DNA of 49,231 nt from contig JACKAN010000020.1 of the NCBI GenBank assembly GCA_020635055.1, forward strand, positions 1-49,231, in the 5' to 3' direction. This DNA is from Pseudobdellovibrionaceae bacterium. GTDB lineage: Bacteria; Bdellovibrionota; Bdellovibrionia; Bdellovibrionales; UBA1609. The notes beneath the pieces were generated by a model. That model was not told the origin of the DNA and did not search any database. It was given only the letters and a program-made list of their open reading frames with translations. Both the position numbers and the translations under genes were made by a program. Below are positions 26,796 through 34,812 of the stretch, one piece after another (the first letter of the stretch is position 1; each line of letters begins with the position of its first letter).

Positions 26796-27459
26796 AATAA
26801 AAAAAGAAATCCAAGAAAGTTTAATGATCAGTGGACGCACTCAAGATGTTAAAATTATCGCTGTTACAAAAAAACAAAAACTAGAAAAAATAAAAGAGTG
26901 TTTAAATATCCAACTGCTTGATCTGGGTGAAAACTACCTTCAAGAGGTCCTGGATAAAATGGAAAAGTTTCCAGACCCACGCCTTCGCTGGCATTTTATT
27001 GGGACTGTTCAATCTAAAAAAGTAAAAAATATGTTAGGGAAATTTAATTTGTGGCATGGCGTAGATCGCTTGAGTGTTCTTGAAGAATTAAATAAAAGAA
27101 ATTTACAGAACCCAGAGAATATTCTTTTACAAGTCAATGTTGGAGATGAAAAATCTAAATCAGGGATTCACGAAAAAGATTTACCAGATTTTTTAATAAA
27201 AGCTTCGCAATTGAAGGGTTTTTCAATTAAAGGACTTATGACCATGCCGCCTTTATTTCAGTCAGAAAGTCTATCTAGAAGTTATTTCAGTAAATTGAGA
27301 ACTCTACTAGAATTAAGTAAAAATCTTATCGACACGAGGGTGCATACAATGAATGAACTTTCCATGGGGACCAGCCAGGATTATACTCTAGCAGTACAAG
27401 AAGGAGCGACGATCCTTCGTTTAGGTGAAATACTTATTGGTCCACGGGAGTCAGAATGA
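26773..27459 (+). CDS. YggS/PROSC family pyridoxal phosphate homeostasis protein
   Basis: About 228 aa from TTG 26773, chosen because AAAGG lies 8 bases upstream; the longer frame to 26719 lies inside maf. Motifs: AVTKKQ with the PLP-binding Lys, LGENYLQE, WHFIGTVQSKKV, NVGDEKSKSGI, GLMTMPP, and ELSMGTSQDYTLAVQEGATILRLGE. The family binds PLP and buffers its level without a known catalytic reaction. ATGA overlap with proC. Confidence 0.95.
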   Translation: MIKENLDKIKKEIQESLMISGRTQDVKIIAVTKKQKLEKIKECLNIQLLDLGENYLQEVLDKMEKFPDPRLRWHFIGTVQSKKVKNMLGKFNLWHGVDRLSVLEELNKRNLQNPENILLQVNVGDEKSKSGIHEKDLPDFLIKASQLKGFSIKGLMTMPPLFQSESLSRSYFSKLRTLLELSKNLIDTRVHTMNELSMGTSQDYTLAVQEGATILRLGEILIGPRESE

Positions 27460-28286
27460 CAAAACAGTTTTTATCACAGTTCAAAGTAGGTTTTATTGGT
27501 GCAGGCAATATGTCTCAATCTATAATTAGTTCTCTTTTACACTCTCAGATCTTGCCAAAACAAAACATATTCCTCTCCAATCGATCTGAAAAAAAACTAA
27601 AAAAAATTTCAGAAGAATTAGGAGTTCAAGCCGTCAGTAGCAATGAAGAATTGGTTGAAAATAGTCATGTTGTAGTGATAGCTGTAAAACCACAAGATTT
27701 AAATGACGCCATAGAAACCATTGCTAGTGCTTTTAATGAAAAACAAATAGTCATAAGTTTGGCAGCGGGTCTACCTTTAGAGAAGTTAAAAAAGATAGTA
27801 CCCCAAGTAAAAAACTGGGTACGGGTTATGCCCAACACACCAGTCTCTATTGAAAAAGGGGTTATTGGTTATTGTCTTTTAAATGAAAGTGAAGCGACCT
27901 CAGCTTTAGTTGAAAGTTTATTTTCAGCTTCGGGTGTTGTTGAAAAAGTAGATGAAGGTGAAATGTTTGAAGCACTCATGGTAGCGACTTCCAGTGGAGT
28001 GGGTTTTGTTTATGAAATTATGCTATACTGGCAAGAGTGGTTAGAAGAACATGGTTTTACGCCCGAGCAGTCCCGTCGACTTACGGTTCAAACATTTTTA
28101 GGGAGTTCTTTATTGGCCGAAGTGGAATCTCACAAGAGTTTGGAAGAATTGCAAAACAAAGTGGCTTCAAAAAAAGGGGTCACGGCGTCGGGTTTGGATT
28201 CTATGCGTGAATTAGAAATTGAAAGGGCCATTCGTTACAGTTTTGAGAAAGCTGTTTTGCGAGATAGGGAACTTGCTAAATATTAA
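27456..28286 (+). CDS. proC: Pyrroline-5-carboxylate reductase
   Basis: Last step of proline synthesis, reducing 1-pyrroline-5-carboxylate with NAD(P)H. 276 aa. The Rossmann loop is VGFIGAGNMSQSIISSL. VKPQDL, RVMPNTP and the C-terminal signature KGVTASGLDSMRE are conserved. Coupled to yggS by ATGA. The yggS-proC-divIVA order is shared with many Gram-positive bacteria. Confidence 0.96.
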   Translation: MTKQFLSQFKVGFIGAGNMSQSIISSLLHSQILPKQNIFLSNRSEKKLKKISEELGVQAVSSNEELVENSHVVVIAVKPQDLNDAIETIASAFNEKQIVISLAAGLPLEKLKKIVPQVKNWVRVMPNTPVSIEKGVIGYCLLNESEATSALVESLFSASGVVEKVDEGEMFEALMVATSSGVGFVYEIMLYWQEWLEEHGFTPEQSRRLTVQTFLGSSLLAEVESHKSLEELQNKVASKKGVTASGLDSMRELEIERAIRYSFEKAVLRDRELAKY

Positions 28287-28343
28287 ATACATTGGACGAA
28301 GGTCTAGTTCTTGTTAAAAATGACGCAGATGTTATCTGTCCAA

Positions 28344-28364
28344 AGCAAGCTAGCTAGCCTTGCT
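28344..28364. terminator. Weak hairpin after proC
   Basis: AGCAAG and CTTGCT flank the self-complementary CTAGCTAG. No T-run follows. It lies in the 141-base gap between proC and divIVA and may be a processing or attenuation site; terminator function is doubtful. Confidence 0.3.
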
Positions 28365-28427
28365 AAGAATCCAAAGCCATCATAATCTAAATAAAGTATA
28401 CTAAGAGTTCACAGGGTGGAGGAAATT

Positions 28428-28988
28428 ATGAAAATAGCGCCAATTGATATTGCCCATAAGTCGTTTACTAGAAAAATGATGGGTTATGATCCTGTTGAGG
28501 TAACAGATTTTCTTAGAAGTATAGCCGATGAAATGGAAAATCTAATCCGAGAACGCAATAATATGCGAGAAACTCTTCGTGAAAAAGAAATGGCCATAAT
28601 TGAATATAAAGAGCGTGATGAATTGCTTAAAAATACAATCACTACGGCAACAAGAATGAGTGATAAATTGCAAGAAGATGCAGAGCGTGAGGCACGACTT
28701 ATTATCAATGATGCTAAACAAAAATCTGAATTGATTGTTAGAGATTCTAGAGAATCCTTACAAAAGATTTTCTCTGAAATATCTGAGCTTAAAAAAATTC
28801 GAATGCAATTTGAAGGCAATATAAAAGCTATTGTTCAGTCTCATTTGGCAATGATTGAACAAGGTAATAAAGTCATGCCTAATCCTCCAGAGTTTCAAGC
28901 AAAAGAAATGAGCTTTTCAGAGGACGGAGAATTGGCCGCAATTGAAAAAAATATGGATCGCGCATTAAATAAAGCTACACAATACTAA
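28428..28988 (+). CDS. divIVA: DivIVA-domain protein
   Basis: Coiled-coil scaffold that marks curved membrane at poles and septa. 186 aa from ATG 28428, which has GGAGG 6 bases upstream; the GTG at 28416 overlaps that SD and is rejected. The membrane-binding N-terminal block KSFTRKMMGYDPVEVTDFLRSIADEM is clear. The rest is heptad-rich coiled coil (about 30-135) and a short polar tail. DivIVA is mainly Gram-positive but is present in Bdellovibrio, where it affects progeny cell shape. Confidence 0.92.
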   Translation: MKIAPIDIAHKSFTRKMMGYDPVEVTDFLRSIADEMENLIRERNNMRETLREKEMAIIEYKERDELLKNTITTATRMSDKLQEDAEREARLIINDAKQKSELIVRDSRESLQKIFSEISELKKIRMQFEGNIKAIVQSHLAMIEQGNKVMPNPPEFQAKEMSFSEDGELAAIEKNMDRALNKATQY

Positions 28989-29043
28989 TTTTCTTTCCTA
29001 AAAAAATAAGTAAGCATTCATAATATTTAAAAGAAAACTATTT

Positions 29044-30093
29044 TTATCTATCTAAGTTTCTTTCAACATCATTCAATAGTTTTTTCTCTTTAATTTTTAT
29101 TTTGCGATGATGATGTTGTCTATCTTTATCAAAAAGATCTTCATCATAGTCTTCATCTTCCACTTGAAAATTATTTAATCGCTTTCTTGATTTTCTATCT
29201 ATAAGTCCAACATCCTTAGGTATGTTTTTTGTCATGTCAAAACGGTATTCAAATGTAGCCATAAAAACTCGATTTAAACTTGTATTAGAACCATTTATAC
29301 TCTGACTATATTGTAAGCGAGTGAGAAAGAATTTTGAAAATTCAATTCCCACCCATCCTGCTACAGCGATTTCTTGGGGATTAATAGAGTAAAAATTTAA
29401 GCTACCAGCATTTACTTTGTTGGTCACTTTTGTTTTCACTATTTCATTGTCTGTATTTTCATCTTCGCTCATGCTTTCGTAGCCAGAGCCTTCAACACCT
29501 AAATAGAAACCATCAAAATCTATTTCAGCCCCCAATTTCCATGGTAAAAGTGCAGAGCGCCCTTCATCGCGATAATTATATCCAGCAAACAGATAAGTGT
29601 AAAAACTTCCGAAGTCTTTTACCAACCATGTTCCGAACATAGCTTGTAAGGAACCTTCTCCAGTTAAAACATCATCAGTATCTTCATTAACTCGGTTAAA
29701 TGGAATAATGAGAGCAATTTCGGGAATCAATTCAACTGGATGTTCAGTTAATTGATATAATAGCTTTGCATGGACTTCGGTAAACTGTGTATTTGTGCGC
29801 TCTTCTTTTGCATCAATACTGGTAGCATTGGCAAAGGCCATACCTAAATCAAAAGCTAAGTCTGTGGAAAAGGTATAGAATGTTGACACATTTAAATTGT
29901 AGAGCTTATATGAGTTACCACTGTCTAAGTCTTCTATACCTCCACCTTCTTTATCAAAATTTTCTGTAGTATTTAAAAATTGGATATCTGTTTTTAAATT
30001 TAAATACTTCTGAGAAAGGGTGGGTGGAGTTGCGCTTGATGTCGAGGAGATTGAAAAAAGCAATAGGGGTAACCAGTATTTTATGTTAATCAT
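29044..30093 (-). CDS. Exported outer-membrane barrel-like protein with basic tail
   Basis: Not assigned to a family. 349 aa. Signal peptide MINIKYWLPLLLFSISSTSSA. From about residue 30 to 290 there are repeated amphipathic strands with aromatic ends (YKLYNLNVSTFYTF, LAFDLGMAFANAT, SFYTYLFAGYNYRDEG, FYLGVEGSGYE, RVFMATFEYRFDM), a pattern like transporter-type outer-membrane proteins. An unusual charged tail follows: acidic DEDYDEDLFDKD, then HHHRKIKIKEKK. The tail lies after the last strand, so it may face the periplasm. The start codon is only 16 bases from the divergent MFS gene. Confidence 0.65.
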   Translation of the reverse strand: MINIKYWLPLLLFSISSTSSATPPTLSQKYLNLKTDIQFLNTTENFDKEGGGIEDLDSGNSYKLYNLNVSTFYTFSTDLAFDLGMAFANATSIDAKEERTNTQFTEVHAKLLYQLTEHPVELIPEIALIIPFNRVNEDTDDVLTGEGSLQAMFGTWLVKDFGSFYTYLFAGYNYRDEGRSALLPWKLGAEIDFDGFYLGVEGSGYESMSEDENTDNEIVKTKVTNKVNAGSLNFYSINPQEIAVAGWVGIEFSKFFLTRLQYSQSINGSNTSLNRVFMATFEYRFDMTKNIPKDVGLIDRKSRKRLNNFQVEDEDYDEDLFDKDRQHHHRKIKIKEKKLLNDVERNLDR

Positions 30094-30109
30094 ATAGTTA
30101 TATTAAAAT
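30094..30109. promoter_or_regulatory. 16-bp divergent start region with overlapping -10 elements
   Basis: The 16 bases between two ATG codons hold TATATT (30099-30104) for the MFS gene. On the other strand TATAAC or TAATAT serves the outer-membrane gene. Neither gene has an SD, so both transcripts are probably leaderless and their -10 boxes share bases. Confidence 0.5.
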
Positions 30110-31324
30110 ATGAAGTCACATAAGTCAGCCCTCTTAGTTATTTTTATTACGGTCTTTATAGATCTTGTAGGGTTTGGAATTATTATTCCGCTCAGCCCCT
30201 ATTTGGCAAAAAGTTTTGGTGCAGACGCCTTGCAAGTAGGACTACTTATGTCCATCTACTCAATTATGCAATTTGCTTTCGCACCTTTTTGGGGCCAACT
30301 CAGTGATAAATTAGGTCGTCGACCTGTCATATTGGTGAGTTTAATAGGGGCTTCTATGGCTCATCTGCTTTTTGCTTTTGGTGAGAGTTTAACAATATTG
30401 TTTATTGCAAGAGCATTAGCCGGTCTTTTTGGCGGAAATATTTCTACAGCTATGGCTTACATTGCTGACATTACAGCTTCTAAAAACCGTTCTAAAGGTA
30501 TGGCAATTATCGGTGTGGCTTTTGGCTTAGGCTTTATTTTGGGTCCAATGATTGGTGGGTTTTCTAGTCACTGGGGTTTGCAAATAGGTATGTTACCGCC
30601 CTTGGGAGAGAGTTTCCCGGCACTGATTGCTTCTCTTATTTGCTTTTTAAATTTTGCCTTGGCACTATTCATTTTAAAAGAGTCACTACCTGTGGAATCT
30701 CGTGGTCATGCTTTGCAAAGACCTTCAAGAATTAAAATGATTTTACAGTATTTTAATAGGCCCCTGTTGAATGCTGTTTTGTTTACATATTTTTTAAACA
30801 CATTGGGAATGGCTAATATGGAGGCTTCGCTTTTTTTGTATGTAAAAGATAAATTTCAATGGAGCATGACAGATGCGAGTTGGGGATTTGCTTATGTGGG
30901 TGTAGTTATGGTGATTGTTCAGGGAGTTTTTATTCGCCGATTTGTCCCTAAGTTTGGTGAAGTTAAAATATTAACTCTAGGTTTAATTTTAGCTAGTATT
31001 GGAATGATTGGAATTGGTTTGAGTTCTGAGATTCCATTTTTAGCTGTTGCAGTAACTTTTATGGCCGTGGGCTCTAGTTTTATCAATCCAACATCTACAG
31101 GAACAATGAGTCTTTTATGTGACAGTTCAGAGCAGGGTGCTGTTATGGGAACAGGGCAAAGTTTGTCAGCTTTGGGTCGTGTGTTAGGGCCTGTTTTAGG
31201 TGGCTGGGTTTATCGCGATTTTGGTTGGTCATACCCCTTTTATGTTGCTGGGATTCTACTAGCCATCGGCTACATTATAATCTGGTCGAAAAGAAGTTTA
31301 CTACCCGACAGCCGCAAAATGTAA
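30110..31324 (+). CDS. MFS transporter, TetA/drug-efflux type
   Basis: 404 aa with about 12 membrane helices. The first MFS loop signature is WGQLSDKLGRRPVILVS. AYIADIT and GFGLGFILGPMIGG (motif C-like) point to the drug:H+ antiporter group that includes TetA. The substrate is unknown. The start is fixed because helix 1 begins at about residue 7. The stop codon TAA at 31322-31324 is also the first base triplet of a dispersed repeat. Confidence 0.9.
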   Translation: MKSHKSALLVIFITVFIDLVGFGIIIPLSPYLAKSFGADALQVGLLMSIYSIMQFAFAPFWGQLSDKLGRRPVILVSLIGASMAHLLFAFGESLTILFIARALAGLFGGNISTAMAYIADITASKNRSKGMAIIGVAFGLGFILGPMIGGFSSHWGLQIGMLPPLGESFPALIASLICFLNFALALFILKESLPVESRGHALQRPSRIKMILQYFNRPLLNAVLFTYFLNTLGMANMEASLFLYVKDKFQWSMTDASWGFAYVGVVMVIVQGVFIRRFVPKFGEVKILTLGLILASIGMIGIGLSSEIPFLAVAVTFMAVGSSFINPTSTGTMSLLCDSSEQGAVMGTGQSLSALGRVLGPVLGGWVYRDFGWSYPFYVAGILLAIGYIIIWSKRSLLPDSRKM

Positions 31325-31389
31325 AAAGGCGATGTAAAAAGGCGACATAAAAAGGCGACATGCGACTTTTTCGGTGTGCATGCGTTAAA
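31322..31389 (+). repeat. Dispersed repeat, copy 1 (with two extra partial units)
   Basis: Two short units (TAAAAAGGCGAT at 31322 and TAAAAAGGCGACAT at 31335) precede the full copy from 31349. That copy begins AAAAAGGCGACATGCGAC, continues with five T and CGG, and ends GTGTGCATGCGTTA. The first TAA is the stop codon of the MFS gene. The A5-G and C-T5 ends pair around a GCGACATGCGA centre. Confidence 0.85.
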
Positions 31390-31460
31390 GTTAAATCTTG
31401 TAATAAAGTCTTCATTTTAGCCTATGTTGTATTGATCTAAATCATTCTCTGGAGGAAATT

Positions 31461-31772
31461 ATGGGAGCAAAGTTACTGATAATAGGTTTGCTAGCGATAG
31501 TTCCGATTTCAATTATAATTTGGCTCGAACAATATATTTTGGTGGAAACAATTATTCGTGATTCAAATCCATTAAAATTTATTTTATTGGTCTTGGGATT
31601 ACTAGGTTTCGGGTTTTTAGGAGCTAGCATTGGATATTACAGTACAGTTTTAATCCAAAAAACATTTAGAAATTCAAAGTTTTCCCATAATTTAACAAAA
31701 GTGGTAACTATACTTTTTTTCTTAATAAGTATAGTGGGTGTCATAGCTTGGTGGGGCTCTGGTATGCATTAA
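31461..31772 (+). CDS. Small membrane protein, function unknown
   Basis: Not recognised. 103 aa with three transmembrane helices (about 4-26, 38-60, 78-98) and short basic loops (QKTFRNSKFSHN). The ATG has GGAGGAA 5 bases upstream, a strong SD that supports expression. It lies in the accessory stretch between the MFS gene and a secreted protein. Confidence 0.7.
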   Translation: MGAKLLIIGLLAIVPISIIIWLEQYILVETIIRDSNPLKFILLVLGLLGFGFLGASIGYYSTVLIQKTFRNSKFSHNLTKVVTILFFLISIVGVIAWWGSGMH

Positions 31773-31915
31773 TATGCGTAAATTTTGGTGTATACCTAGA
31801 AATAATAAGGGAATAAAAAATTAAATCCTAACATAAATCTATGGCAAACAGAATATGGTATGTTGCTTGCATTATTCTCACGAACTTAATCAAATTAAAT
31901 ATATTGGAGATTAGA

Positions 31916-32461
31916 TTGAAAATTTTTGTAATTATTTTAATTTTACCCTTGTTTCTTTCAAAAAATGCTCTCGCATCTATTTCTATTTGTAATATTTCAC
32001 TACAGGAACCTTTAGTTGCCCAACTTAATGCTAATACTAATTTTAAAAAATTGGTTGAATTATATCAGTTAAATAAGGGGAGTTCTTTGAGGCCAATTTC
32101 ATTTTTTGATTTTAAAAAAATTGTAGCTATACCCACTATACAAGAAAGGCTTCCTGAATTTGTAGTAGAAATTCTATTAGGGGATAGTCCCTATCACTTT
32201 AGTTTTAATACTGGCAATGATTACATAAGGGATCGAGATTATACAGATGCATTTGATTCTTTTAACTATTTATCCGAAATGTTGGGAAAGAAATTATATG
32301 ACTCCAAAACTGAAGGAACTAAAAATCATATCAGATCGGCTTTCAGAATACTTCAATCACATGCTTCTAAAATGAGTGAAAATCCAACTCAAACTGCAAT
32401 CATTGAGCATGAATTGAGTAAGAGCTTTAATAGGTCAACGTCACCTGAATACAGTTTATAA
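31916..32461 (+). CDS. Exported protein, function unknown
   Basis: Not recognised. 181 aa from TTG 31916, chosen because GGAGA lies 6 bases upstream and it gives a clean signal peptide (KIFVIILILPLFLSKNALA). A longer frame from ATG 31841 adds 25 residues without SD. The mature part is helical and polar, with a conserved-looking SFNTGNDYIRDRDYTDAF stretch. Its TAA stop (32459-32461) opens repeat copy 2. Confidence 0.65.
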   Translation: MKIFVIILILPLFLSKNALASISICNISLQEPLVAQLNANTNFKKLVELYQLNKGSSLRPISFFDFKKIVAIPTIQERLPEFVVEILLGDSPYHFSFNTGNDYIRDRDYTDAFDSFNYLSEMLGKKLYDSKTEGTKNHIRSAFRILQSHASKMSENPTQTAIIEHELSKSFNRSTSPEYSL

Positions 32462-32511
32462 AGGTGATGAAAAAAGGCGACATGCAACTTTTTCGGTGTG
32501 CTTGCGTTAAA
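32459..32511 (+). repeat. Dispersed repeat, copy 2
   Basis: A partial unit TAAAGGTGAT starts on the stop codon of the preceding gene. The full copy from 32471 reads AAAAAGGCGACATGCAAC, then T5-CGG-GTGTGCTTGCGTTA. It differs from copy 1 at two positions in the core. Confidence 0.85.
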
Positions 32512-32526
32512 ATACTGAATAATTTT

Positions 32527-32796
32527 TCACTCGAACGAGTTAATCCATGTTTTGACAACACCAATTAGCCTTTGAGTATTTAAGGAATAAAAGACTTCTC
32601 TCCTAACCTTTCTTTTTTTTAGTAATTTGGCATTAGTTAATACTTTAAGGTGATTACACATGGTGGGCCATGAAACAGGAAATCTCATATTAATTTCGCT
32701 AGAGCTAATCTTATCCTTTTTATTAGAAATAAATGTAAGTATCTCCCGTCTTGTTCGATGAGAAATGGCTTTAAAAACATCATCAAAACTGCTCAT
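32527..32796 (-). CDS. ArsR-family winged-helix repressor
   Basis: 89 aa. Winged helix-turn-helix with FKAISHRTRREILTFI at the N-terminus, recognition helix SWPTMCNHLKVLTNAKLL, and wing RKVRREVFYSL. No CxC metal motif of ArsR/SmtB metal sensors is seen, so the signal is unknown; it resembles the SdpR-like metal-free group. It is divergent from a VOC-domain gene across a 96-base region that contains a strong palindrome, the likely shared operator. Confidence 0.92.
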   Translation of the reverse strand: MSSFDDVFKAISHRTRREILTFISNKKDKISSSEINMRFPVSWPTMCNHLKVLTNAKLLKKRKVRREVFYSLNTQRLIGVVKTWINSFE

Positions 32797-32812
32797 ACTT
32801 ACTTGTATACAT

Positions 32813-32834
32813 TAATTAGTCATATGGCTAATTA
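32813..32834. promoter_or_regulatory. Operator palindrome between arsR-type and VOC genes
   Basis: TAATTAG and CTAATTA arms flank T-CATATG-G, a 22-bp dyad with one mismatched pair. It lies 16 bases upstream of the repressor ATG and 58 bases upstream of the VOC ATG. Size and symmetry suit an ArsR dimer. Confidence 0.7.
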
Positions 32835-32892
32835 AAAATAGATGACAAGTCCATTGCAAAAGTTAATTCTCTTTTTATTAAAGGAGTGAGTG

Positions 32893-33267
32893 ATGAAAGA
32901 TGTTAATTTTAAGTATTCGTTAAATATAGCACTTAATGTTAGAGATGCTGGGAAAGCCATAAAGTTCTATGAAAAGACAATGGGGTTGGGACTTGTTTCA
33001 CTTCATGATGGAGAGGGTTGTGGGATAGAGATGAGTGCAGGGCCACTCGCCTTATGGATTGATAGTTGTTCTAAAAAAGAAGAGAGTGATGTTGGTAGGG
33101 TATTTTTTGAGTTTGAAACTAATAACTTAGACTCGGCCAAGGTGAAACTAGAAAGTGAGGGAGCTGTAATTGGAACCTCTACGAATGGTGATAATTTCAA
33201 AGGCTTTATGGTAACCGACCCTTATGGTATGAGGTTTCATGTCTATCAAAAATCTACTGTGATGTAG
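32893..33267 (+). CDS. VOC-family (glyoxalase/bleomycin-resistance-like) protein
   Basis: 124 aa from ATG 32893 with AAGGAG 6 bases upstream (GTG 32890 is rejected). The paired beta-alpha-beta-beta-beta pattern is seen: NIALNVRDAGKAIKFYEKTMGL, then GRVFFEFETNNLDSAKVKLESEGA and GFMVTDPYGMRFHVYQ. VOC proteins may be isomerases, dioxygenases or drug-binding proteins; the substrate is not evident. It is probably controlled by the neighbouring ArsR-type repressor. Its last codons are included in a tandem duplication. Confidence 0.9.
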   Translation: MKDVNFKYSLNIALNVRDAGKAIKFYEKTMGLGLVSLHDGEGCGIEMSAGPLALWIDSCSKKEESDVGRVFFEFETNNLDSAKVKLESEGAVIGTSTNGDNFKGFMVTDPYGMRFHVYQKSTVM

Positions 33268-33280
33268 TTAATTACTCAGA

Positions 33281-33320
33281 AAAAAGGCGACATGCGACTT
33301 TTTCGGAGTGGTTGCGTTAG
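33281..33320 (+). repeat. Dispersed repeat, copy 3
   Basis: AAAAAGGCGACATGCGAC, then T5-CGG-AGTGGTTGCGTTAG. It lies 13 bases after the VOC stop codon and within duplication unit A. Confidence 0.85.
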
Positions 33321-33330
33321 TTTTGAATTA

Positions 33331-34646
33331 TCAATACAATCCGACTTCTTTGCAAAAATCGGTAAAGGGCATTATAGATATCTTGTCATCTACTTGCTTA
33401 TGGGTTTTCCCTATGTCTATCAAAATCTATCAGATGTAGTTAATTAAATTTGCAAAAAAAAAGGCGACATGCTAATTTCTTTTTCGGAGTGGTTATGTTA
33501 GTTTCGATCATCACTGCCAATCCGACTTTGTAAAAATCAGTAAAGGGCATTATTGATATCTTGTCATCTACTTGCTTAAGTGGGTTTTCCCTAAATGGAT
33601 TTGGTAAAATGTGGGATCTTTTGTTCTTTTCTTTAAAATATTGAATATGAGGAGAGATGGATTTTATCACTGTATTTTGCATTCAACAGCAAAATTGTAT
33701 TGCCATCTTTGAGTATAACAAAATCTATTTCCTCTTTGTCTGTATCCCTAAGAAATTTCAACCCATTTTTAAAACCATCAAACATCTTCTAGATATGCAG
33801 TACTTTTAATAAATGTGAAGCCACGAGGTTTTCGGAAACGAATGCCTGATTTCCTATTTGGCTCCAATCCCACAACAAAGCTTTTGCTCTTTTTTGACGG
33901 CTGGGCTCGTATTTTTGAACTGCCAAAGGTGGTATTTGAAAGCTGTAGCACATCGAAGATAGTATATTTAGCCATCTCTAAGGTTTTAAAATCCACTTCA
34001 TTATCATTGAAAGGAATTGATTGATAAAGGTGAACCTACTCTGTTCGGTAATTCCTTTCCGTAAGAGCGTACATTTTATCAATGTCCTCAACGTCTTCTA
34101 AATCTTTTAGGTCCAAAAAGTGGATAAGTTTGTTCATCCTTTGAATATGCCAACGTCTTAAATTTCTGTTCATCCTCTGCGTGATAAGGTTCTGGAAAAC
34201 CACCAAATTTTAATAATTTTCTAGCGCCATTTTTTATAGTCCAATTCGGGAGACTGTAGGTGTAAGCGGTAAAAATAATATCTTCCATAAGAGAATCCCC
34301 AATTTTCTAAAGTGGTACAATCGAGCGAGCCCTGTAACAAGAAAAGAATGCGTTTTTTAAGGTGTCATAAAAACCTTTTAATCAGTATTGCCAATTTTTG
34401 AATTTATGATTCTATCTATAACAATTAAAGGCTCTCTTTTGGGCCATTGACGAGATTTAATTTTTTTTATGAAACTCATCATCCCAATTGAGATAAGCTG
34501 GATGGCCGTCAACATAATTATCAATCAAACTTTGTGCGAGGGTTGTTTTACCTACCTACCTGCCTGGGTCCACCCAAAAACACCATTTTGCTTTTTAAAT
34601 CTTCAACAATATGGGAGGCTAAATAGCGCGTTAGTATTTTAGACAT
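33331..34646 (-). pseudogene. Decayed AAA ATPase with DUF4143 domain
   Basis: Fragments in all three minus frames line up in the order of one about 400-aa protein. From ATG 34646 the frame reads to FLGGPRQVG, then stops: GGTA is present three times (34549-34560) where two copies would give Walker A GGPRQVGKTTLAQ. The next frame gives GKTTLAQSLIDNYVDGHP and breaks at an A-run. REPLIVID (Walker B) and FLVTGLARLYHFRK follow. Then come LLKFGGFPEPY (34288-34088), LLWDWSQIGNQAFVSENLVA with SHLLK, and FLRDTDKEEIDFVILKDGN, the DUF4143 hallmarks. It ends QVDDKISIMPFTDF-CKEVGLY with TGA at 33331. Such ATPases are of uncertain role. Confidence 0.85.
33458..33500 (+). repeat. Dispersed repeat, copy 4
   Basis: AAAAAGGCGACATGCTAA, then TTTC-T5-CGG-AGTGGTTATGTTAG. 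It is the more diverged copy carried in duplication unit B. Confidence 0.8.
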
Positions 34647-34683
34647 GACTCCAATATACTCATGAGCATATTGGAGTCATGTC
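34642..34683. repeat. 42-bp near-perfect palindrome at the start of the decayed ATPase gene
   Basis: Arms GACATGACTCCAATAT and ATATTGGAGTCATGTC (16 bp, exact) enclose A-CTCATGAG-C, where CTCATGAG is itself symmetric. Only the A/C pair breaks a full 42-bp dyad. The left arm contains the ATG of the pseudogene (34644-34646), so the element covers its start and the 37 bases upstream. Confidence 0.85.
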
Positions 34684-34812
34684 CAGATTACTAATATCTA
34701 TTTGTTTCGATTTGGCAAGTACCTCAATTTTCCAATAATCAGAGCAACAAGGTATTTGAGTGTATCAGTAAGTTAATTTTTAGCGAGTTTGTTTTGCCTA
34801 CAGCTCTATTTG

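Larger units (their letters stand above)
33239..33592. repeat. Imperfect tandem duplication, period 174 bp
   Basis: Unit A (33239-33412) and unit B (33413-33592) align along their whole length. Both start ATGTCTATCAAAA and contain GATGTAGTTAATTA, a dispersed-repeat copy, AAAGGGCATTAT, TGTCATCTACTTGCTTA and TGGGTTTTCCCT. Unit A holds the true 3' end of the VOC gene (plus strand) and the ancestral 3' end of the decayed ATPase gene (minus strand). Confidence 0.85.

Noticed and set aside
28344..28364. Strong terminator between proC and divIVA
   Set aside because: The stem is short and lacks a T-run; kept only as a weak hairpin.
31322..31389. CRISPR-like array from stacked TAAAAAGGCGA units
   Set aside because: Units are only 12-14 bases, directly adjacent without spacers, and there are no cas genes.
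33440..33682. 80-codon minus-strand frame as an independent gene
   Set aside because: It contains VDDKISIMPFTDF, the tail of the decayed DUF4143 ATPase, and belongs to that pseudogene.
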